Part shown: positions 34,642 through 41,934 of the stretch, piece after piece
Layout of the letters: the number at the start of each line of letters is the position of its first letter
How positions within the stretch are numbered: position 1 is the first letter of the stretch
Assembly (NCBI GenBank): GCA_965279655.1
Contig: OZ257255.1
Coordinates: 3,038,001-3,102,000 of the forward strand
Reading direction: 5' to 3'
Origin: SCTM01 sp965279655
GTDB taxonomy: Bacteria; Pseudomonadota; Alphaproteobacteria; Rhodospirillales; Rhodospirillaceae
DNA length: 64,000 nt
The notes under the pieces: generated by a model
Databases searched by the model: none
Seen by the model: only the letters and a program-made list of their open reading frames with translations
Told to the model about the DNA's origin: nothing
Position numbers and translations under genes: made by a program

Positions 34642-35754
34642 ATGCGTCTCGCAGCCTCTCTTGCCGTTCTTGTCCTGACAGCTTCGGCCGCTTTCGCCGA
34701 TCCGGCGGTGCCGGCCGGCGTCGCCCTGAAGCCGCGCGGCGACGGATGGTGGTTCGTCACCGACAAGGGCCTGGTGATCTACACCTACGAGCGCGACGAA
34801 CGCGTGCCTGGCAAGTCGGACTGCAATGCCGACTGCGCCCAGGCGTGGCCGCCCCTGCTGGCGCCGGCGGATGTGAAGCCCGTGGGCGACTGGTCCACCA
34901 TCACACGCGTCGATAACAAGCAGCAGTGGGCCTACAAAGGCCGCCCGCTGTACACCTATGCGCTCGAAGGCGGTCCCGGCACGAGCTACGGCGATGGCCA
35001 GGGCGAACTGTGGTACGCCGCCTATCAACCGATCCCGCTGCCGATGGAAGTCACCATCGCCCGCACGCTGCTCGGCCGCGTTCTGGCGGACCCGCGCGGC
35101 ATGACGATCTACACCTCCGACAGGGACAAGCCGGGAAAGTCGAACTGCAAGGACGAGTGCCTGAACACCTGGCATCCGGTGGAGGCGCCGATCGCCGCGT
35201 CCACGCGCGGCGACTGGTCGACGGTCACCCGCGAGGACGGAACAAAGCAGTGGGCCTACAAGGGCAAGCCCTTGTACCGCTACGGCCCCGAAGACGGTCC
35301 GTCGGAGGCCGCCGGCGAAGGGAAGGGCTGGCACGCGGCGGTGCTGGAACCGGCCCCGGGCTATCCGGCGTGGGTCACGATCCAGCAGTCCGACGCGGGG
35401 GCTCTGCTCGGCACCCGCACCGGACAGACGATTTACACCCGCAACACCACCGGCAGCCGCCGCGGCTTCGGCGCGATCGCGATGTGCGGCGATGAGCCGT
35501 GCCTGGCGCCGCAGTGGAAGCCGATCATGGCCGATGCCGAAGCCAAGGGCGAAGGCAACTGGTCGATCGCGACGAACAAGGACGGCACCAAGCAGTGGGC
35601 CTATCGCGGGATGAAGCTCTATACGAACGACTTCGACAAATCGCCCGGTGACTTCAAGGGCATTCAGTTCGGCGGCGACCGGGCGTGGGCGGCGATCATG
35701 CGCTCCGGCTTGCCGATGCAAGGGGTGAGCGTGGGCGGCGACTACAAACGCTGA
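34642..35754 (+). CDS. Secreted repeat protein (PF03640-like), three tandem domains
   Basis: 370 residues with a signal peptide (ending AAFADP). Three repeats of about 115 residues, each with the same blocks: (G)LVIYTYERD / GMTIYTSDRD / GQTIYTRNTT; a Cys pair (KSDCNADCAQAW, KSNCKDECLNTW, MCGDEPCLAPQW); GDWSTITR; and QWAYKGRPLY. These fit the YxYxxD secreted-repeat family, of unknown function, often beside cytochromes. Each repeat likely has a disulphide. Starts two bases after the DUF1552 stop. Confidence 0.85.
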   Translation: MRLAASLAVLVLTASAAFADPAVPAGVALKPRGDGWWFVTDKGLVIYTYERDERVPGKSDCNADCAQAWPPLLAPADVKPVGDWSTITRVDNKQQWAYKGRPLYTYALEGGPGTSYGDGQGELWYAAYQPIPLPMEVTIARTLLGRVLADPRGMTIYTSDRDKPGKSNCKDECLNTWHPVEAPIAASTRGDWSTVTREDGTKQWAYKGKPLYRYGPEDGPSEAAGEGKGWHAAVLEPAPGYPAWVTIQQSDAGALLGTRTGQTIYTRNTTGSRRGFGAIAMCGDEPCLAPQWKPIMADAEAKGEGNWSIATNKDGTKQWAYRGMKLYTNDFDKSPGDFKGIQFGGDRAWAAIMRSGLPMQGVSVGGDYKR

Positions 35755-35784
35755 GGCCCGCGATCTAACGATAACGGAGTTCGA

Positions 35785-35808
35785 CGCCGCAAATACAGCT
35801 TTGCGGCG
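35785..35808. promoter_or_regulatory. Stem-loop with 9-base arms in the leader of the TonB receptor
   Basis: CGCCGCAAA (35785-35793), loop TACAGC, TTTGCGGCG (35800-35808): perfect arms. It is not followed by a T run, so it is not a plain terminator; it lies 58 bases before the receptor start and could tune expression within the operon or stabilise an mRNA end. Confidence 0.5.
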
Positions 35809-35866
35809 AAGGAGAGAGTGCGTCCCGGATTTGGGGCGTGGGGTATCAGCAGAGAGGGGAATTCAC

Positions 35867-38248
35867 ATGAAGAAGTCGATCCTGCATGCCGCCGTATCGC
35901 CGCTCGCGATGCTGGCGTTCTCACTCACCGTTCCCGCGGCGCCGTCGTTCGCCCAGCAGTCGAGCTTCGGTCTCGAGGAGATCGTGGTTACCGCCCGCCG
36001 GCGCGAAGAAAGTTTGATGGAGGTGCCGCTCGCCATCGCCGCGGTGAGCGCCCAGAACATCGAATCCGCCGGCATCAAGGACCTCAATACGCTGGCGCAG
36101 TACACGCCGGGCCTGTGGGCCGAAGGCGGCGTGAACTCCCGCAACCAGCGTCAGCTGACCTTCCGCGGCCTGTCGGTCTCCACCGGTCAGGTGTTCATCG
36201 ACGGCGCGCCGTACGCCGGCAACGGCCAGCCGAATCTCGGCGATGTGGCCCGCGTGGAAGTGCTGGTCGGTCCGCAGAGCGTGTACTTTGGCCGCTCCAC
36301 CTTTCAGGGCGCGGTGAACTTCGTCACCAAGGACCCCGGCCAGGAGTTCAGGGGCAAGATCAACGTCGAGTACGGCTCCTACGGCACGACCGACAACCAG
36401 ATCAGCCTCGAGGGCCCGATCATCGCCGACAGGCTCGCCGCGCGCATCACCGGCCGCGCCTACTCCACCGCCGGCCAGTGGGTGAACCAAGGCAACCCGA
36501 GCAACCGTCTCGGACAGCAATCGAGCAAGTCGCTTACCGGCACCTTGCTGTTCACGCCCAACGACAAGCTGAAAGTGAAGGCGCTGTTCGACGTCCTGCT
36601 CGACGAGGACGGCGCGCCGCCGGACATCGCGCTCAAGGGCGACAAGGAAATCTTCTGCCAGCTGGGCGGCACGCAGGGCGCCTACTACTGCGGCGCGCTG
36701 CCGAGCGCGAAGAACATCGACCCGAGCATCATCTCCGGCAACGACGTCGTCTCCGGCCGGCTGAAGGACCTGCTGCTCGGCAACACCAACAACTATCCGC
36801 TCAACTTCCCGACCAGCTTCGAGGAACACTTCGGCTTCAAGCAGCTGGTCTACATGGGCCACTTGAACATCGATTACACGACGCCGTCGGGCTGGAATTT
36901 CAGCTCGATCACCGCGATCCACCGCACGCAATCGCAGACCATCATCTCGCCGGTGTACCGCAACTCGCAGAATCTGCGGAACCCGGCGCTCGATCTGCGC
37001 ACGCCCACCGGTGCGGTGCAGTTCCCGCTCGCCCCGCAAGACCGCTGCGTGTGCTTGCTGACGCAGACGCTCGGCTATGACGGCAGCGAAGAACTGCGCA
37101 TCACCTCGCCGCAGGATCAGCGGCTGCGTGGGACGGCGGGCGCGAACTACCTCTACGTCCGCAACAAAGGCAACCTCGGGCCGTACGGCATGCTGCAGGT
37201 GGGACCGGCCTTCACCGGCATCTGGACGCGCACCGTATCGTCCACGCCGGCGCTGTTCGGCGGCCTGTACTACGACCTGGCGGAGAAGTTCACCATCGGC
37301 GCCGAGGCGCGCTATCAGTGGGACAAGATCAAGGCCCAGGCGAAGTATCCCACCAGCGGCCCGTACCTGAGCAACACGTACAAGAGCTTCTCGCCGCGCG
37401 TGACGCTCGACTACAAGTACGCGCCCGACTCGCTGATCTATGCGCTGTGGTCGCGCGGCTATCGTCCGGGCGGGTTCAATTCGGCACTGGTCGGCCAGAC
37501 CCCGGCGGTGCTCGCCCAGCTCGCGGCGAACAATGCGCAGATCAACTACTCACAAGAGAAGCTCGACAACTGGGAAGCGGGCATCAAGTCCACCTGGATG
37601 GACGGCCGCCTGCGCACGCGCTTCGACGTCTACTTCGACAAGTGGCAGAACGGCCAGGTGCCGAACACGCTGTTCTACGCCAACGCCAACAACACCATCG
37701 TGCAGATCACGCTCGTCACCAATATCGGCAGCGTGGACATGAAGGGCTTCGAGTCCGAGGCGGAGTTCGCCGTAACCGAGAAGCTGACGGTGTCCGCGAC
37801 GGCGAATTACCAGACCTCCAAGATCAAGGCCTACGTCTACACCCCGGAGGGCAACAACATCCGCGGCTCGACCAACGTGACCGGCAACCGCTTCCCGGGC
37901 GCGCCGGATTGGACGTGGACGGTGTCGGGCACCTACACCGATCAACTCGTCGGCGATTGGGAGTGGTACACCCGCGCCGACTACCGCCACCGCGGCAAGT
38001 ACATGATCGATCCGACCAACGTGGCCTGGATCGGCGGCACGGACATCATCGATCTGCACCTAGGCGTGAAGAACGGGGCGATCCTGGTGGAAGGGTTCGT
38101 GAAGAACCTGACCAACAACCAGAACTTCACCAACGGCGTGAAGGGCAACGACTCCCTGTCCAACGTGATCGCGCCGAACCGGAACGAAATCCGCCTGTGG
38201 CTGCCGCAGAAGCGCACGTTCGGCCTGCGCGGGTCGTACAGCTTCTAA
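35867..38248 (+). CDS. TonB-dependent outer-membrane receptor
   Basis: 793 residues. Signal peptide (ending SFAQQ), a TonB-box-like EEIVVTARRREESLMEVPLAIA, plug domain (NRQLTFRGLS, IDGAPYAGNGQPNLGDVARVEVLVGPQSVYFGRSTFQGAVNFVTKDP) and a long barrel with TonB_dep_Rec landmarks (YALWSRGYRPGGFNSAL, KLDNWEAGIKSTW, GLRGSYSF end). Start ATG at 35867 has AGAGAGGGGA upstream. It imports a bulky substrate across the outer membrane using TonB energy. Fifth in the row of exported proteins; substrate unknown. A strong terminator follows. Confidence 0.95.
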   Translation: MKKSILHAAVSPLAMLAFSLTVPAAPSFAQQSSFGLEEIVVTARRREESLMEVPLAIAAVSAQNIESAGIKDLNTLAQYTPGLWAEGGVNSRNQRQLTFRGLSVSTGQVFIDGAPYAGNGQPNLGDVARVEVLVGPQSVYFGRSTFQGAVNFVTKDPGQEFRGKINVEYGSYGTTDNQISLEGPIIADRLAARITGRAYSTAGQWVNQGNPSNRLGQQSSKSLTGTLLFTPNDKLKVKALFDVLLDEDGAPPDIALKGDKEIFCQLGGTQGAYYCGALPSAKNIDPSIISGNDVVSGRLKDLLLGNTNNYPLNFPTSFEEHFGFKQLVYMGHLNIDYTTPSGWNFSSITAIHRTQSQTIISPVYRNSQNLRNPALDLRTPTGAVQFPLAPQDRCVCLLTQTLGYDGSEELRITSPQDQRLRGTAGANYLYVRNKGNLGPYGMLQVGPAFTGIWTRTVSSTPALFGGLYYDLAEKFTIGAEARYQWDKIKAQAKYPTSGPYLSNTYKSFSPRVTLDYKYAPDSLIYALWSRGYRPGGFNSALVGQTPAVLAQLAANNAQINYSQEKLDNWEAGIKSTWMDGRLRTRFDVYFDKWQNGQVPNTLFYANANNTIVQITLVTNIGSVDMKGFESEAEFAVTEKLTVSATANYQTSKIKAYVYTPEGNNIRGSTNVTGNRFPGAPDWTWTVSGTYTDQLVGDWEWYTRADYRHRGKYMIDPTNVAWIGGTDIIDLHLGVKNGAILVEGFVKNLTNNQNFTNGVKGNDSLSNVIAPNRNEIRLWLPQKRTFGLRGSYSF

Positions 38249-38271
38249 GACTCTCGAAAACGATGGAGACG

Positions 38272-38306
38272 AAGGGCGGGGCCGCGAGGTTCCGCCCTTT
38301 TACTTT
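38272..38306 (+). terminator. Rho-independent terminator after the TonB receptor gene
   Basis: AAGGGCGG (38272-38279), a 12-base loop, CCGCCCTT (38292-38299), then TTTACTTT. It ends the five-gene operon that begins at 30420. Confidence 0.8.
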
Positions 38307-38340
38307 GGAGGGCGCGACTCGGGAGACAACAGCCAAAACC

Positions 38341-38396
38341 GCGCAAAGGCCCGCGCACAGTTACGCGCCAAATACGCGCGGGAAATTTCCGCCCAA
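38341..38396 (-). repeat. Dispersed copy of the GGAAATTT/CGCG repeat
   Basis: Read on the minus strand it gives GGCGGAAATTTCCCGCGCG, TATTTGGCGCGTAA and GTGCGCGGG in a row, closely matching the unit at 8118-8160 of the array at 8048-8290. It sits right after the terminator of the TonB operon. Thus one repeat family is found in two places 30 kb apart and in opposite orientation. The rest of the gap to 38503 shows no feature. Confidence 0.6.
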
Positions 38397-38503
38397 TCCC
38401 ACGCCTGACGACCAATTTCACGATGTCAAAGACCAACAGAGGATTATAGCGCCGCGACGGAAATCCGTCGAAGGTCACGGTGTGTGCAGTCTCGGCACCG
38501 CGC

Positions 38504-40066
38504 TTATGGCGACTGATTGAATGGCCGACCTCTCACGCCGTCATACACGCGATCAAACTCTTGAAGCGCCTGGATACTGGGGACGACATCCGGTCTTACG
38601 CGCTGGCCTAACCGCTGCACGCGCTCGCCGTCCTTAAATGGAAACCAGCGCGGTTGCCGCTTGTCGTTGGGGTCCCCGGATCGCACAAAATTCGCCCAAT
38701 AGCTCGCCATCGTCTCGGCAAGCGCGCGGTCCGTCTGCGTCCACGTCCATTCTTCTTGGTCAAGATGGTCGAACATGTACCAGAGCTCTGAAAAGTGACC
38801 TGCGCCCCAGCCTGCATATACCGAGGAATCCGGAAACGAGGGCGTGTGATCGAAGCTGTAGTAATAGACCTCGCTTTTGGAACGCGTCGCGTGAAGGCGC
38901 GCCCACGCCCACATATCCCAACCAAAGCGAAGATCACGCTCAAATGCCAGCATCGAAGATCGCGCCTCGGCATCGGAGGCGTGTGGGTAGATGTCCAGCA
39001 ACGCCTGCGGCAACGGGCCCCACTTCTTCCGAATGTATTCGCCGAAAGTGGACGCGCTCACCTGATCGATGTTGGTTATCAACGACTTCGCCTCATCCGC
39101 ATTCGACCCAATCAGGATGGGCACGTCCGCGTATTCGTTCCGCACGTACGCATCATAGGGCGAGAGCGGAAGCACATAAGGGTCGATCACGAAGTGAGCC
39201 GTTGAGAGCATCTTTCCGCCCATGATCTCGTTTGCGGGTTTAGCCCGCAAATCGGCAAGCGAGTGCGCCCCGATCGCTTCGGCTGCGGCGAGCCCGTCCT
39301 TCTCCGCCTGCGCCAACATGAACCGGGGCGCGAGTTGCATCGGCTCAAATACGCCGCCACTCTGTGCAATCGCGCGGGCGAAGAGACCGCGTGACAATGG
39401 TGACGCCATTAGGAGGCTTACCGACATGCCCCCAGCAGATTGGCCCGCGATTGTGACGCGAGTCGGATCACCGCCAAACGCGTCTATGTTCTTCTGCACC
39501 CACTGCAAGGCCGCAATCTGGTCCAAGAGGCCGTAGTTCCCAGAGGTGCTATGTGGCGAGCCGGCGGTCAATTCAGGGTGGGCGAGAAACCCGAGCGGAC
39601 CCACGCGATAAGCGATGGTGACGACGACAATCCCTTTCTTCGCCAGTTGATCGCCCCAATACAGCGGCATTGAGGCGGAACCGTTGGTGAAACCGCCGCC
39701 GTATATCCACACAAGCACGGGCAGCTTCTTGGCTTTGAGCGGCGTCCAGATATTCAGATAGAGGCAGTCCTCGCTGACGTGCGAGAGCGTTTCACCGGGC
39801 ATCGACACGCCGACCTGTGTGCAAGCCGGTGCGAATTGCGCCGCCGGCCTTACACCGGTCCAGGAGTCGACCGGACGAGGCTCCCGCCACCTCAGATCGC
39901 CGATAGGAGGCGCCGCGAAAGGGATGCCTCGATAGACGGCAATTTGACCTTGCCGATTCCCGGCGACCACGCCGCTCTGCACAGTCGCCAGTTCGCGTGC
40001 GCACACGGGCGAGCACGACAGCGTTCCAACAATCAACGCCACAATGAATATTCGGAGCACTACCAT
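38504..40066 (-). CDS. Exported type-B carboxylesterase
   Basis: 520 residues from ATG at 40066 with signal peptide (LRIFIVALIVGTLSCSPVCA). Type-B landmarks: YRGIPFAAPPIGDLRWREP, EDCLYLNIWTP, the nucleophile in IAGQSAGGMSV (around residue 210), GSNADEA with the Glu, and GAGHFSELWYMF with the His. Hydrolyses esters outside the cytoplasm. Divergent from the LytTR gene, a common pairing of regulator and target. Third-position base use is less G/C-biased than in surrounding genes. Confidence 0.9.
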   Translation of the reverse strand: MVVLRIFIVALIVGTLSCSPVCARELATVQSGVVAGNRQGQIAVYRGIPFAAPPIGDLRWREPRPVDSWTGVRPAAQFAPACTQVGVSMPGETLSHVSEDCLYLNIWTPLKAKKLPVLVWIYGGGFTNGSASMPLYWGDQLAKKGIVVVTIAYRVGPLGFLAHPELTAGSPHSTSGNYGLLDQIAALQWVQKNIDAFGGDPTRVTIAGQSAGGMSVSLLMASPLSRGLFARAIAQSGGVFEPMQLAPRFMLAQAEKDGLAAAEAIGAHSLADLRAKPANEIMGGKMLSTAHFVIDPYVLPLSPYDAYVRNEYADVPILIGSNADEAKSLITNIDQVSASTFGEYIRKKWGPLPQALLDIYPHASDAEARSSMLAFERDLRFGWDMWAWARLHATRSKSEVYYYSFDHTPSFPDSSVYAGWGAGHFSELWYMFDHLDQEEWTWTQTDRALAETMASYWANFVRSGDPNDKRQPRWFPFKDGERVQRLGQRVRPDVVPSIQALQEFDRVYDGVRGRPFNQSP

Positions 40067-40188
40067 CCCGATCTCCCAACGCTTTGTAACCCCCGTAACC
40101 TTGTGTACGACCTTGCGGTCTGACAACCTGGGAGCCTCTCCATTCGCGTCAGGAGCGGCGCGATTCGTCACTAATCGGGCCATTCGTC

Positions 40189-41031
40189 ATGAAATTGATC
40201 CCCGCTCTGTGTCACACAGATTCAACGACTTCTGATTACGTCGAGCAAATGATCTGCGGGTTCGGGTATTGGCTGCTGGTGCTGCTCCTGTTGGAGCCGG
40301 GCAACGTGTGGCGCGCCGCAGCGGGTGGATACGCCCTGAGACTGGATCAGGAGGCAATTCGCATCAGCGGGGCGGCCATTCTGGGGAGTCTCAGCACACC
40401 TATTGTCTACGCCCTTATGCGGCGCTTTCCCTTGAGCGGAAGTCGGCTGCCTAATAACGCCGCCATACAAGTGGTCTCGTTCATGTTGATCGCGGCTGCG
40501 CTCATTGTTGCCTCCTGCCCTCTGGCGCTGTGGATACTCGTTGCCGAGACGCGCCCGCTCTCCGTCGCCGTTCCAAAACAGTTGGCGGACAATTGGCCTT
40601 TACTGTTCTTTGTGATCGCCACTTTCGCCGCGATCCTTCAATCACCGCGCGGTGCGCGCCGGCTCAACAAGCAGGGGCCGGGATGGCTGAAGGAATTCGC
40701 GATAAAGACCCGGAGCGGCCTCAAGCTTTTGCCCATCCATCAGGTCGAGTGGATCGAGGCTCAAGGCAACTACGTTGCCCTTCACACGGGGACAGAGACG
40801 CACCTGATCCGAGATACGCTTAACCGAATTGAGCAAAACCTGGATCCAAACGCATTTTGTCGCGTGCACAGGTCTGCCATGGTCGCCGTTTCTCGCGTGA
40901 TGGCTCTAGAAAGCGCTGGCAGCGGAGATGCGATCGCTCGGCTCGTGAGTGGGATGGAAGTCCGCGTTAGCCGCAGATATCGGGAGAGGGTCGCAGACGT
41001 TCGGCTAAGGTCTGCAAGTACCGACCGATAG
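40189..41031 (+). CDS. Membrane-bound LytTR-family transcriptional regulator
   Basis: 280 residues. Four hydrophobic segments (about 25-40, 55-72, 92-118, 135-150) precede a C-terminal LytTR DNA-binding domain (from about 170): IKTRSGLKLLPIHQVEWIEAQGNYVALHT, LNRIEQNLDPNAFCRVHRSAMV and VSRRYRERV. There is no receiver domain, so membrane sensing is likely. It probably regulates the divergent carboxylesterase across a 122-base gap. Codons carry more A/T at the third position than neighbours, a sign of foreign origin shared with the esterase. Confidence 0.88.
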   Translation: MKLIPALCHTDSTTSDYVEQMICGFGYWLLVLLLLEPGNVWRAAAGGYALRLDQEAIRISGAAILGSLSTPIVYALMRRFPLSGSRLPNNAAIQVVSFMLIAAALIVASCPLALWILVAETRPLSVAVPKQLADNWPLLFFVIATFAAILQSPRGARRLNKQGPGWLKEFAIKTRSGLKLLPIHQVEWIEAQGNYVALHTGTETHLIRDTLNRIEQNLDPNAFCRVHRSAMVAVSRVMALESAGSGDAIARLVSGMEVRVSRRYRERVADVRLRSASTDR

Positions 41032-41190
41032 GCGGCGCAACTACTCGGAAGGTCGGCGAGACAAGGCCACGAAGCGCGCTACGGCACGGCAGGCTTGCAA
41101 AGCTCGCCATTCTTCCCGGACTCGCGCGAACAAATTCCGAGATGCGGCGTTGTATATGGGACCGTCGCGTCCCCCCACGACAGTCAATTC

Positions 41191-41227
41191 CACGCCCAGT
41201 CTCCGTCCCCCCCCGGAACTGGGCGTG
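41191..41227. terminator. Inverted repeat with 10-base arms between convergent genes
   Basis: CACGCCCAGT (41191-41200) and ACTGGGCGTG (41218-41227) are perfect complements around a C-rich loop of 17 bases; ATGCTTTTC follows on the plus strand. It lies between the LytTR gene and the convergent gene at 41269, so may end both. Confidence 0.5.
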
Positions 41228-41268
41228 ATGCTTTTCAGGGTGCCGAAGCGGTCGGCGCGGAGCCGCCG

Positions 41269-41715
41269 TCAGTTCCGGTTTTTCTTCATGACGAAGTCGA
41301 TCTCGCGCACGGCCTGCCCGGGTTTGCTGCGATCAAACCGCCGGACCTGCGTGTAGCCGTCCTTCGCGACGCCGACGAGCGTCACGTCCTCCGGCTTCAA
41401 GACCACGTCGATGTCCCGGATGAGGCCGACGACGTCCACGGGGTCGAGCGTGCGATAGCGCCCGAGCATGTTGGTGTAGGACTTGTACGTCACGTCCGTC
41501 GGCCCACCCTCACCGGGCGCCTTGACCAGAACCGTGACGATCGCGTCCGGCAGAAGGCGGCCCTCGTCGTCCTTTACGTTGCCCATGAAGCCGTTCTTGG
41601 CGCCTTCGCCGGCTTGGCGCAGGACCGAGGCGAAGAACTCGTCGCCATCCGCATGCGCGCGCGACACGCCGAAGGCGAGTATCAAGGCGAAGACGAGTGT
41701 TGAGCGGCGTAACAC
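41269..41715 (-). CDS. Small exported protein with carboxypeptidase-regulatory-like domain
   Basis: 148 residues from a GTG at 41715, chosen because it begins directly before a signal peptide (LRRSTLVFALILAFGVSRAHA); no good ATG fits. The mature part (FMGNVKDDEGRLLPDAIVTVLVKA...SYTNMLGRYRTLDP) has the beta-sandwich pattern of carboxypeptidase D regulatory-like domains, which often bind sugars or act as adhesive modules. Divergent from the cytochrome-propeller gene, whose N-terminus has a related domain, so the two may work together. Confidence 0.7.
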   Translation of the reverse strand: MLRRSTLVFALILAFGVSRAHADGDEFFASVLRQAGEGAKNGFMGNVKDDEGRLLPDAIVTVLVKAPGEGGPTDVTYKSYTNMLGRYRTLDPVDVVGLIRDIDVVLKPEDVTLVGVAKDGYTQVRRFDRSKPGQAVREIDFVMKKNRN

Positions 41716-41934
41716 GAGGACCTGACCGAAAAAGGCTGGGGCGTTGATGATAGCGCGGCGGCACCATAGCGCGACACAGCTTACCGTTGGGGGACCCGCC
41801 GAAGCTTGCATGTTCGCATGTCGCATATCGATCCCAATTCGCTTGCGCGGTGGGGTGAAGCGTCCCAAGATTTACGACGTCCGCGCGCGCGACATCTATT
41901 TCGTCGGGGGGCGGGCGATTGGGAGGTAGCCGCC

